Shown piece after piece: positions 7,577 to 14,762 of a stretch of DNA of 19,494 bases. Position numbers and translations under genes: made by a program. Source of the DNA: CAYJAB01 sp964368305 (GTDB lineage Bacteria; Bacillota_I; Bacilli_A; Erysipelotrichales; Erysipelotrichaceae); assembly GCA_964368305.1 (NCBI GenBank), contig CAYJAB010000021.1, positions 1-19,494 on the forward strand, read 5' to 3'. Each line of letters starts with the position of its first letter. The stretch's first letter is position 1. A model generated the notes under the pieces. The model was not told the DNA's origin and ran no database searches. It saw nothing but the letters and a program-made list of their open reading frames with translations.

Positions 7577-8206
7577 ATGGACTTAAAACTAAAACAGTTA
7601 ATTGATATTAAATTAGAGAAAACAAAAAAAGCATTGGAAAATAATCAATTTGAAGTTTATATCGTAGAAAAAGATGAAGTCAATCATTTAATTGATACAC
7701 TAATTGTTGATAAGAGTTCATGTACGGTAGGGGGTTCGGTAACATTAAGTGAACTTTCTATATTAGATACTTTGAAAAATAAAGATATTGTATATTATGA
7801 TAGATATGATAGTTCAATAGATGCGAAAGAAGTTTTTAGAAAAGCGTTTGAGTGTGATTATTATATTACAAGCTCTAATGCCATTACGGAAGATGGACAA
7901 CTTTATAATATAGATGGAAATGGCAATCGCGTTGCTGCAATGATTTATGGTCCTAGTAATGTGATTGTTGTTGCGGGGTATAATAAAGTTGTAAAAGATA
8001 TGGAGGCTGCGGAAAAAAGATTACAGGAAATTGCTGCGCCTGCCAATTGTTTGCGTTTAAATCGTGAGACACCATGTGTAGTCACAGGAAGTTGTATGGA
8101 TTGTAAAAGTCCAAAGAGGATTTGTTCTTCTTTTGTAAGAATTGCAAGGTCACATGAAAAAAATCGTATTAAGGTTATTTTAGTAAAAGAGCATTTAGGA
8201 TATTAG
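7577..8206 (+). CDS. LUD-domain protein (lactate utilization/YkgG family)
   Basis: Stand-alone LUD-domain protein of 209 residues, cytosolic. Family members LutB and LutC belong to the iron-sulfur lactate oxidation complex, but for single-domain versions like this the reaction is unknown. Visible are the early VGGSVTLSEL (51-60, the family's G-x-S-x-T strand), SSNAITEDGQL (99-109), the signature GNGNRVAAMIYGPSNVIVV (114-132), and a C-terminal cysteine cluster C167, C173, C176, C183 that could hold a metal or iron-sulfur site. The SD AAAGGAG is 7 bases before the ATG. It is followed closely by asnA, whose SD overlaps this gene's TAG, so the two are co-transcribed; no functional link is evident. 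Confidence 0.82.
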   Translation: MDLKLKQLIDIKLEKTKKALENNQFEVYIVEKDEVNHLIDTLIVDKSSCTVGGSVTLSELSILDTLKNKDIVYYDRYDSSIDAKEVFRKAFECDYYITSSNAITEDGQLYNIDGNGNRVAAMIYGPSNVIVVAGYNKVVKDMEAAEKRLQEIAAPANCLRLNRETPCVVTGSCMDCKSPKRICSSFVRIARSHEKNRIKVILVKEHLGY

Positions 8207-8214
8207 GAGGATGT

Positions 8215-9228
8215 ATGGGATTAGATAAGTTAAATATACCAAAGGGATATCAATCTACTTTGAGCTTAATTGATACACAAGTGGCAATTAAATTGATAAA
8301 AGACACATTTGAAAGAAAACTTGCAGAGAACTTAGAGTTGATGCGTGTTTCTGCTCCGCTTTTTGTTAGAGCAAAAAGTGGCCTAAACGACACATTAAGT
8401 GGTGTTGAACGTTCTGTTAAATTTGATGTATTAGAGACAAATGAAGATGTAGAAATCGTGCATTCTTTAGCGAAGTGGAAAAGAATGGCGCTACAGAAAT
8501 ATGGGTTTGAATTAAATAAAGGTCTATATACGGATATGAATGCAATAAGAAGAGATGAAGTATTAGATAATATTCACTCTATTTATGTGGATCAATGGGA
8601 TTGGGAAAAGGTGATATCTCAAAGTGACCGTACAGAAGAGTATTTGAAATATACGGTAAGATGTATTATTAAAGCTTTAATAGATACTGAGAAAAAACTA
8701 TGTGAGAAATTTAAACAGTTAAAACCTTTTATAGAAGAAAATATTACATTTATTGATTCACAAGATTTATATGACATGTATCCTACTTTATCAAGTAAAG
8801 AAAGAGAACATGAAATTGCACGTAAATACCATACTGTGTTTATAAGTAAAATAGGGGATGCGCTGTCCAATGGTGACTCTCATGATTCAAGAGCACCTGA
8901 TTATGATGATTGGCAATTAAATGGAGATATTATTATTTATAACCCTATATTAGACATATCATTTGAAATTTCTTCAATGGGGATAAGAGTTGATGAGAAA
9001 TCACTTGTTCAACAACTTGAAAAGACAAACAATTTAAATCGTCTTGAATATAAATATCATTCTAATTTAGTAAAAGGGAAACTACCACTGACAATTGGTG
9101 GTGGAATTGGACAATCAAGATTATGTATGTTATTGCTTCAAAAAGCACATATTGGAGAGGTGCAAGCATCTTATTGGTCAAAAGAGACAATTGAATTATG
9201 TAGTAAAAATGGAATTTATTTATTATAG
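8215..9228 (+). CDS. asnA: Aspartate-ammonia ligase (asparagine synthetase A)
   Basis: Makes asparagine from aspartate, ammonia and ATP in the cytosol. The 337-residue length fits AsnA (about 330). It has the class II aminoacyl-tRNA-synthetase-like fold, seen in APLFVRAKSGLNDTLSG (about 46-62), the VHSLAKWKRMAL stretch, YTDMNAIRRDE, the DSRAPDYDDW loop and the late GGGIGQSRLCMLLL. Only 8 bases separate it from the LUD gene; AGGAGG lies 4 bases before the ATG, a somewhat short spacing. An out-of-frame ATG at 8211 leads to a stop within a few codons and is not a start. No T-box or other leader is present before the gene pair. Confidence 0.95.
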   Translation: MGLDKLNIPKGYQSTLSLIDTQVAIKLIKDTFERKLAENLELMRVSAPLFVRAKSGLNDTLSGVERSVKFDVLETNEDVEIVHSLAKWKRMALQKYGFELNKGLYTDMNAIRRDEVLDNIHSIYVDQWDWEKVISQSDRTEEYLKYTVRCIIKALIDTEKKLCEKFKQLKPFIEENITFIDSQDLYDMYPTLSSKEREHEIARKYHTVFISKIGDALSNGDSHDSRAPDYDDWQLNGDIIIYNPILDISFEISSMGIRVDEKSLVQQLEKTNNLNRLEYKYHSNLVKGKLPLTIGGGIGQSRLCMLLLQKAHIGEVQASYWSKETIELCSKNGIYLL

Positions 9229-9240
9229 AACGTATTAGAA

Positions 9241-9270
9241 AAAAAGAAGCATTGCTTCTTTTTATTTTTT
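9241..9270. terminator. Bidirectional terminator between asnA and rqcH
   Basis: A 10-bp stem, AAAAAGAAGC / GCTTCTTTTT with loop ATT, is T-rich on both strands. The stop codon of rqcH (9262-9264, - strand) lies in the hairpin's right edge. Confidence 0.85.
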
Positions 9271-10911
9271 TATGTAATGATTAATTGTTTCTAAGTTAAT
9301 ATCAATATAGATTGTCTTATATGAGGTCATACTTACAAATCCTGGATTTGAACGCGGAACTCTTTTTAAATTTTTAACCTGAGTATAAGAGACTGCGATG
9401 CTACTAGAATCTTTAGCTTTACTAAAATATGCTGCAAACATAGCACATGCGCGTATCATTTCTTCATTTGGTGTATCGCATGTTAATAAAACATGTGCCC
9501 CATGATATCCTTCAGCATGAAACCAATAATCGCTTTTTCTACTATGTTTCCATGTTAAATAGTCGTTTTGTAGATTGTTTTTCCCAATGTATATTGTTGT
9601 ATCATCATTAAACTCTACTGTAATGAAATTATATTCTTGTTTTTTCTTTTTCTGTTTTGCATTTTTATGGATGTGTTTTTTTAAGTATCCGTTATTTTCT
9701 AGTTCTTCTTTGATTTCTTTAGCATCTTGGAAGTTTGCTAAATCAAGTTGTTGTGATATTGCGGTAAAGTACTCAATCTCTCTTTCGCATTTTTCAATTT
9801 GCTCAAGAATGTGGATTTGTCCTTTTTTTCCTTTTTGATATTTCTGAAAGCATTTTTTTGCGTTTTGTTTTGGACTGAGTTTTTCGTCAAGTGGGATAAC
9901 AATATCTTCACCGTTTTCAAAACTTGGAAGACTAACCGTGGTTTGTCCTTTTTCAACTTTATGCATATATGCATAAAGTAAATCGCCATAGATATGCCAT
10001 TTTTCACAATCGATCGCTTCTTGTAATGATTGATTTAGTTTAGGGAGTTTGTTTGCGTTTTTCTTTAATTCTCTGTTTACAAATTTATATAAGTCTCCAG
10101 TTTGTTGACGAATACGTTCTTTTTCTTCAATGCGATAATATAATTCATCAAATCCCTCAAATAACGGATATTGAGCGTGACTATTTGAAATATGTGTTAA
10201 AGGTATCACGTGATATTCACTTTGTTTTGTATTTTCGCTAATATAAAGAGAATCGGAATCTTCTATTAACTTCATTATTTCTTTAAATGATTGATTATTC
10301 GCAATTCGATAACTTACTTCTTTACTTAATAATGGTGAAAAACCAGAAAACTGTTCAAGTAAAGAGAGTGATTCATCAAAAACCGTTGTTTCAAATGGAT
10401 TTAGTTTGTTTTGATTTTCAATAGATGTATAAAAAGCACCTGGTTGTATTGTTCTTTTTGTATTTTGAAATGGAGGGATTCTTTTTAGTGCATCTAGTAT
10501 CTTGTGATGCTCATCTACTAAAATGACATTCGCATATTTTCCCATTAATTCTACATATAAATATTTAACAACTTTATCTCCAATCTCATTACTGCTTAAA
10601 ATTTCAATAACTAAATAGCGATCTAGATTCCCTTGTCTAATGCTTGTAATTGTTCCGTTTTCCAAATGTTTTCTAAGAAGCATTGTAAAATGACTTGGTT
10701 CATAAGGTGTTTCATAATGCTTGTTTGTAATTTGAATACGATTAAACACAGAATGACATGAAATAAACAATGCAACTTTAGGTGCATTTTTAGGTTTAAT
10801 ATTTAATAAGATTTCTGTTTGTGAAACCTGATAAATTTTATTAATTTTACTATAAACAATTTTATCTAATTGTTTTGTTATTTTTTGAAGTACAATACCG
10901 TCAATTGCCAT
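9262..10911 (-). CDS. rqcH: Ribosome quality control factor RqcH (NFACT/Rqc2 homologue)
   Basis: Binds split 50S subunits carrying stalled peptidyl-tRNA and directs alanine tailing of the nascent chain for degradation; formerly called fibronectin-binding protein FbpA/YloA. The NFACT-N domain has D97-R98 in GNLDRYLV, the pair required for activity in the B. subtilis protein. Next come two HhH motifs, a coiled coil (around 250-410), a Lys-rich stretch and the NFACT-R domain with TWKHSRKSDYWFHA and GAHVLL. I chose ATG at 10911 because GGTGG precedes it at good spacing and because it places Asp-Arg at exactly 97-98; the frame stays open to a TTG at 10923. The length is 549 residues. There is no signal peptide, consistent with a cytosolic role. 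Confidence 0.95.
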   Translation of the reverse strand: MAIDGIVLQKITKQLDKIVYSKINKIYQVSQTEILLNIKPKNAPKVALFISCHSVFNRIQITNKHYETPYEPSHFTMLLRKHLENGTITSIRQGNLDRYLVIEILSSNEIGDKVVKYLYVELMGKYANVILVDEHHKILDALKRIPPFQNTKRTIQPGAFYTSIENQNKLNPFETTVFDESLSLLEQFSGFSPLLSKEVSYRIANNQSFKEIMKLIEDSDSLYISENTKQSEYHVIPLTHISNSHAQYPLFEGFDELYYRIEEKERIRQQTGDLYKFVNRELKKNANKLPKLNQSLQEAIDCEKWHIYGDLLYAYMHKVEKGQTTVSLPSFENGEDIVIPLDEKLSPKQNAKKCFQKYQKGKKGQIHILEQIEKCEREIEYFTAISQQLDLANFQDAKEIKEELENNGYLKKHIHKNAKQKKKKQEYNFITVEFNDDTTIYIGKNNLQNDYLTWKHSRKSDYWFHAEGYHGAHVLLTCDTPNEEMIRACAMFAAYFSKAKDSSSIAVSYTQVKNLKRVPRSNPGFVSMTSYKTIYIDINLETINHYIKK

Positions 10912-10936
10912 AATTTCCACCAACTTTCGTTTTTAT

Positions 10937-10945
10937 ATTATAACA
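10937..10945 (-). promoter_or_regulatory. Extended -10 promoter of rqcH
   Basis: On the - strand TGTTATAAT is a perfect extended -10 (TGn TATAAT), 26 bases before the rqcH ATG. No clear -35 was found, which extended -10 promoters tolerate. Confidence 0.5.
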
Positions 10946-10948
10946 CAA

Positions 10949-10977
10949 TTGACAATCAATAGTTGTATATGTAAACT
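10949..10977 (+). promoter_or_regulatory. SigA-type promoter of gmk
   Basis: Consensus -35 TTGACA (10949-10954), a 17-base spacer, then TAAACT (10972-10977). Transcription would start about 13 bases before the gmk ATG region's SD GAAAGGAG. It starts 3 bases from the divergent rqcH -10 box. Confidence 0.6.
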
Positions 10978-10995
10978 ATATGAAAGGAGATAAAC

Positions 10996-11559
10996 ATGAA
11001 AAAAGGGCAACTAATTATTCTAAGTGGACCATCAGGGGTAGGTAAGGGTACAGTTAGAGAGATTTTTACACAAAATCAAGACTTAAATTTAGCGTATTCA
11101 ATTTCTATGACAACACGTCAGCCACGTGTTGGTGAAGAAGATGGAGTACACTACTTCTTTGTTACAAAAGAAGAGTTTCTTCGTGCAATTGAAAACGATG
11201 AATTATTAGAATATGCGGAGTTTGTCGGTAACTTTTATGGCACTCCACTTGCGTATGTAGAGAAATTACGCAACGAAGGAAAAAATGTTGTTTTGGAAAT
11301 TGAGGTACAAGGAGCAGAGCAAGTTACAAAAAAATGCCCAGATGCTGTTACAATTTTCATTGTTCCGCCAAGTTTAGAAGAGCTTGAAAGAAGAATAAGA
11401 GGAAGAAGAACAGAGGCTGAGGAGATTGTCCAACAAAGGCTTGCAAAGGCCAACAAGGAAATGGAATTAATTGGGAATTATAAATTTATTGTTTGTAATG
11501 AAGATCCACACTTAGCTAGTGAAATCGTCTCATTAATTATTAAAAGGCATATGGCGTAA
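10996..11559 (+). CDS. gmk: Guanylate kinase
   Basis: Phosphorylates GMP to GDP with ATP, an essential step of guanine nucleotide synthesis. P-loop GPSGVGKGT (11-19); GMP-binding elements SMTTRQPRVGEEDGVHYFFV (about 37-57) and EYAEFVGNFYGTP; lid region RIRGRRTEAEEIVQQRL. The 187-residue length is slightly below the usual 190-207. The SD GAAAGGAG lies 6 bases from the ATG. Many Firmicutes carry gmk next to the rqcH/yloA gene and followed by rpoZ; here it is divergent from rqcH and ends in its own terminator, without rpoZ. Confidence 0.97.
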   Translation: MKKGQLIILSGPSGVGKGTVREIFTQNQDLNLAYSISMTTRQPRVGEEDGVHYFFVTKEEFLRAIENDELLEYAEFVGNFYGTPLAYVEKLRNEGKNVVLEIEVQGAEQVTKKCPDAVTIFIVPPSLEELERRIRGRRTEAEEIVQQRLAKANKEMELIGNYKFIVCNEDPHLASEIVSLIIKRHMA

Positions 11560-11584
11560 AAGTAAACTTTTGTTTACTTTTTTT
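11559..11584 (+). terminator. Terminator of gmk
   Basis: Stem AAAGTAAAC (11559-11567), loop TTTT, stem GTTTACTTT (11572-11580), then T-run to 11584. It begins on the last base of the gmk stop codon. Confidence 0.8.
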
Positions 11585-11610
11585 ATGAAAAAGTAAACTA
11601 TTTTCATAAA
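11582..11610 (+). repeat. Second hairpin with repeated AAAGTAAACT, overlapping the gmk terminator
   Basis: TTTATGAAAA (11582-11591) pairs perfectly with TTTTCATAAA (11601-11610). Its loop repeats AGTAAACT from the gmk terminator, so GTTTACTTTTT (11572-11582) could pair with either the copy before it or AAAAAGTAAAC (11588-11598) after it. The hairpins are mutually exclusive. Confidence 0.6.
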
Positions 11611-11640
11611 AATGTAACCGATTTCAAAAATATTGTCTTT

Positions 11641-11669
11641 TAGTCAAAAAAGTCTTGAATATTTATAAT
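11641..11669 (+). promoter_or_regulatory. Promoter of the leader ORF / ankyrin-EF-G-like unit
   Basis: TAGTCA (4 of 6 to the -35 consensus), 17-base spacer, perfect TATAAT (11664-11669). It would give a leader of about 215 bases before the ankyrin gene. No other convincing promoter was found between here and 11894. Confidence 0.45.
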
Positions 11670-11732
11670 TTAAGGGTAAAATATAGTTATATAGAAGTTG
11701 AAGCAAAAGATAAATAGAAAGAGGTGATGGCT

Positions 11733-11825
11733 ATGAGCAGAGTTTTAATATACTCAAAAGATAGTGTGATTGTAAGTAGCCTTGCTATGTCTTTTGTGGA
11801 TGTAGACAATTTATGTAATTTTTAA
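11733..11825 (+). CDS. 30-residue ORF, candidate leader peptide
   Basis: Small ORF with SD GAGGTG (11721-11726) 6 bases before its ATG; an in-frame ATG two codons earlier (11727) overlaps that SD and is less likely. The peptide begins MSRVLIYSKDS and ends SFVDVDNLCNF. It is mildly hydrophobic in the middle, with no clear membrane segment, signal peptide or pheromone processing site. I recognise no family. Its stop TAA (11823-11825) overlaps the first two bases of a strong terminator stem, and the ankyrin gene follows. That layout suggests a regulatory leader peptide rather than a functional protein, but a free-standing small protein with its own terminator is equally compatible. Being short, it could also be chance; the good SD and the promoter upstream argue against that. 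Confidence 0.5.
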   Translation: MSRVLIYSKDSVIVSSLAMSFVDVDNLCNF

Positions 11826-11851
11826 GATGGTATGCGAATGCCGTCTTTTTT
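11824..11851 (+). terminator. Strong terminator/attenuator before the ankyrin gene
   Basis: AAGATGGTAT (11824-11833) pairs with ATGCCGTCTT (11838-11847) over 10 bp with two G-U pairs, closed by the stable GNRA tetraloop GCGA and followed by a T-run to 11851. It sits 42 bases before the ankyrin ATG, too close for a visible independent promoter. Confidence 0.85.
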
Positions 11852-11893
11852 ATTACTTAAAATGTTTGATGATCTAAATAAGGAGGAAACGAT

Positions 11894-12562
11894 ATGAATC
11901 AAACAAACAAAGTGCTATATGATGCAGCTGCTAGAGATGACTTGTTACAAGTAAAAGGTGCACTAAATGGTGGTGCAGATGTAAATGTACAAAATGGGGA
12001 TGGAAGAACACCTTTGATGAGAAGTGCAAAAAGAGGACATTATGATATTGTTAAGTACTTAATAGAAAATGGCGCAGATACAAATATGGTAGACTCAAAT
12101 AATAAAACAGCAATAATGGGTGCTGCAAAAAAAGGGCATACAGAAATTGTTAAACTATTAATTGATGCAAGTGCAGATGTAAATGCAAAAGATAATAAAG
12201 GTAGAACGGCTTTAATGCGTGCATCATTTTTGGGGCAAACACAAACTGTAGAGTTATTAATTGCGTCAAATGCAGATGTGAATGTACAAGATGAAGCAGG
12301 AAGAACAGCTTTAATGGAAGCTTGTTTAGCGTTTAGAACAGATGTAATTGATGCACTTATGGACAAAGGTGCAGATATTAATGCCAAAGATGTAAATGGA
12401 TGTACAGCGCTTATGCGTGCAAGTTATTCAGGGTATGTCGAGTTGGTTAAGTATTTACTAGATAAAGGCGCTGATAAAGAGTTGTTAGATAATGAAGGTA
12501 ATAAAGCAATTCACTATGTGCGTGAACATTGCTTTGGTGATTTAAAGCAATATCTTAAATAG
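11894..12562 (+). CDS. Ankyrin-repeat protein
   Basis: Cytosolic protein of 222 residues made almost entirely of ankyrin repeats, which serve as a protein-binding scaffold. About six 33-residue repeats plus a C-terminal cap can be aligned, each with the pattern G-(R/C)-T-(P/A)-L-M near its start and GADVN(A/V)xD near its end; repeat phase is clear from about residue 5 to 205. There is no signal peptide or membrane segment. The partner is unknown. The SD AAGGAGG lies 7-8 bases before the ATG. It is 12 bases upstream of the EF-G-like gene and certainly co-transcribed with it, so the GTPase or a ribosome-associated protein is a reasonable but untested partner. Ankyrin proteins occur widely in free-living bacteria, so this alone does not indicate host interaction. 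Confidence 0.9.
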   Translation: MNQTNKVLYDAAARDDLLQVKGALNGGADVNVQNGDGRTPLMRSAKRGHYDIVKYLIENGADTNMVDSNNKTAIMGAAKKGHTEIVKLLIDASADVNAKDNKGRTALMRASFLGQTQTVELLIASNADVNVQDEAGRTALMEACLAFRTDVIDALMDKGADINAKDVNGCTALMRASYSGYVELVKYLLDKGADKELLDNEGNKAIHYVREHCFGDLKQYLK

Positions 12563-12574
12563 GGGGAACATATA

Positions 12575-14650
12575 ATGAAAGATTATTTAGCGGATAAAGT
12601 CAGAAATATTTGTTTAGTTGGACATAGTGGGTCGGGAAAGACGACTACAGTAGAGTCTATTTTATATTTTACAAAAAGTATCGAGCGAATGGGGAATGCT
12701 GCGGATGGAACATTAACGCTCGATTATGATACGGAAGAAGTTAAAAGAGGTTTATCAATTTATACTGCAGTTGCACCTGTTGAATGGAAGGATTGTAAAA
12801 TTAACTTCATAGATGCACCGGGGTATTTAGATTATGTAGGTGAAATGGAGGCGGCCCTTGATGTTGCGGATAACGCATTAATTGTCGTTGGTGCAAAAGA
12901 GGGGATTCAAGCGCAAACTGAAAAAGCATTTAAAAAAGTAGTGGAAAGAAAATTACCAACTATTTTCTTTATTAATAAAATAGATGAAGAAAATGCATCA
13001 TTTGATGATACGTATCGTAGTTTAAGAGAAAAATTTGGTAAAACGGTATTTCCTTTTGAAGTTCCGATTATTGAAAATAATGTAGTAGTTGGAAGTGTAA
13101 ATATTTTAAAGAAAAAAGCATGGTATATTACAGATCGTGAAAATGCGAAAGAAGTTCCAGCGGACATGGTTGAACTTGTAGATGCATATTATAATGAAAT
13201 CGCAGAAACTGTTGCAATGGAAGATGAACAGTTGATGGAAAAATATTTCTCTGAAGAAGAATTTACACAAGAAGAAATCGCTAAAGGGCTTATGGCTGGT
13301 GTAAGAAATGGAGATATCAGACCTGTTTACTGTGGTAGTGCTATACATCAAGTTGGTATTGAAAGATTGCTTGATTTGATTATTGAATTTTTCCCAAGCT
13401 ATGCTGAAAAAAATACAGTAGAAGCAGTGATGGATAATGAAAAAATATTATTAGCAACAAATGAAAAAGAAGCGGTGTCTGCTTTAGTTTATAAAACAAT
13501 CATCGATCCATTTGTTGGAAGAATTTCATTTGTAAAAGTGATGTCGGGTGTTTTATCAAGTGATTCAACTGTGTTTAATGTACAAAAAGATAAAGTAGAA
13601 AAAATATCTCAAATTTTCATTATGAAAGGAAAATATCAAGTTGCTGTAGGTAAATTATTTACAGGGGATTTAGGCGCGATTGTTAAACTGCAACACACGC
13701 AAACAAATAATACATTGGCTACAAAAGACAAACCAGTTATACATAAAGAAATTTCATTCCCAAAACCTATGTTGCAAAAAGCACTGTGGCCAAAAAGTAA
13801 AAATGATGAATATAAACTTTCTGAATCTTTACAAAAATTAATGGAAGAAGATTTATCATGTAATGTATTTAGAAACAGTGAAACGGAAGAGACAATTTTA
13901 TCAGGCGTAGGTGAACAACATATTGAGGTGTTAATTAGTAAATTAAAATCAAAATATAAAGTTGAAGTGGATGTGACAGAACCTACAGTTCAATATCGTG
14001 AAACGATTTGTTCAAAAGTTCAAGCAGAAGGAAAACATAAAAAACAATCTGGTGGTGCTGGACAATACGGTCATTGTTGGGTTGAATTTGAGCCATGTGA
14101 TTGCGAAGAAATGGTATTTGAAGAAAGAGTATTTGGTGGTTCAGTTCCAAGACAATACTTCCCGGCGGTTGAAAATGGATTGAGAAAATCTATGGAGCAT
14201 GGCGTGTTAGCTGGATTTAAAATGGTAGGGGTTAAAGCTACACTTTATGATGGATCTTATCATGATGTAGATTCTAAAGAAATTGCGTTTGAATCTGCTG
14301 CGAAACTTGCATATAAAAATGGAATCGCAAAAGCAAAGCCTATCATACTTGAACCAATAGGAACTTGTAATGTGCTGATTCCTGAAGAATATACAGGGAC
14401 GATTATTGGTGATTTTAATAAACGTCGAGGTATGATCATGGGTGTAGATTTATTGGGTGATGCAACACAAAAAATCGAAGCAGAAGTGCCGATGGCTGAA
14501 ATGCAAAAATATGCTACAGAATTAAGATCAATGACGCAAGGGCGTGGAGAATATTATATTGAATTCTCAAGATATGAGCCAGCACCGACCCCTATTGCGG
14601 ATAAAGTGATTTTATCTGCGAAGGAAAATAGAAGAATATCTGAAGATTAA
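12575..14650 (+). CDS. EF-G-like translational GTPase (FusA2 family)
   Basis: Five-domain translational GTPase of 691 residues, the length of EF-G. G1 is GHSGSGKT (16-23) instead of EF-G's AHIDAGKT. G3 is DAPGY (80-84), so Y84 replaces the histidine that activates hydrolysis in standard EF-G. G4 is NKID (134-137). Domain IV contains the GGAGQYGHCWVEF stretch and the C-terminal domain GRGEYYIEF. The Tyr in G3 and altered P-loop are typical of the second EF-G-like paralogue (FusA2/EF-G-2) of many Firmicutes, Thermotoga and actinobacteria, whose exact role is unsettled; it is related to but distinct from tetracycline ribosomal-protection proteins. GGGGG precedes the ATG. It follows the ankyrin gene after 12 bases and ends before a terminator. 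Confidence 0.9.
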   Translation: MKDYLADKVRNICLVGHSGSGKTTTVESILYFTKSIERMGNAADGTLTLDYDTEEVKRGLSIYTAVAPVEWKDCKINFIDAPGYLDYVGEMEAALDVADNALIVVGAKEGIQAQTEKAFKKVVERKLPTIFFINKIDEENASFDDTYRSLREKFGKTVFPFEVPIIENNVVVGSVNILKKKAWYITDRENAKEVPADMVELVDAYYNEIAETVAMEDEQLMEKYFSEEEFTQEEIAKGLMAGVRNGDIRPVYCGSAIHQVGIERLLDLIIEFFPSYAEKNTVEAVMDNEKILLATNEKEAVSALVYKTIIDPFVGRISFVKVMSGVLSSDSTVFNVQKDKVEKISQIFIMKGKYQVAVGKLFTGDLGAIVKLQHTQTNNTLATKDKPVIHKEISFPKPMLQKALWPKSKNDEYKLSESLQKLMEEDLSCNVFRNSETEETILSGVGEQHIEVLISKLKSKYKVEVDVTEPTVQYRETICSKVQAEGKHKKQSGGAGQYGHCWVEFEPCDCEEMVFEERVFGGSVPRQYFPAVENGLRKSMEHGVLAGFKMVGVKATLYDGSYHDVDSKEIAFESAAKLAYKNGIAKAKPIILEPIGTCNVLIPEEYTGTIIGDFNKRRGMIMGVDLLGDATQKIEAEVPMAEMQKYATELRSMTQGRGEYYIEFSRYEPAPTPIADKVILSAKENRRISED

Positions 14651-14657
14651 TAAATAT

Positions 14658-14693
14658 AAAGAGTTTTTAATTATGAATTAGAAACTCTTTTTT
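14658..14693 (+). terminator. Terminator of the ankyrin-EF-G-like unit
   Basis: AAAGAGTTT (14658-14666) pairs with AAACTCTTT (14682-14690), and the stem extends inward through a T-G pair and three A-T pairs; T-run to 14693. Confidence 0.85.
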
Positions 14694-14730
14694 ATTCATG
14701 AAAATAGTACTATATTGTATAAAGGTAAAA

Positions 14731-14739
14731 TGCTATAAT
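14731..14739 (+). promoter_or_regulatory. Extended -10 promoter of the psuK operon
   Basis: TGCTATAAT is a perfect extended -10 (TGn TATAAT), 23 bases before the psuK start. The best -35-like TTGTAT (14715-14720) is too close (13 bases), so the extended -10 probably carries recognition. Confidence 0.55.
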
Positions 14740-14762
14740 GTATGAGTAAATGAGGTGGTTGT

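Noticed and set aside
10909..10923. Earlier TTG start for rqcH at 10923
   Set aside because: It would bury the GGTGG ribosome binding site in the gene and shift the catalytic Asp-Arg away from 97-98; ATG 10911 fits better.
11633..11659. CtsR-like box (AGTCAAA followed by AGTC) over the leader promoter
   Set aside because: The second half-site does not match (AGTCTTG) and the spacer is 2 instead of 3 bases; not enough for a CtsR site.
12575..14650. Tetracycline ribosomal-protection resistance gene
   Set aside because: The G1 and G3 motifs are of the FusA2 type, and the gene sits in a chromosomal operon with a native-looking composition.
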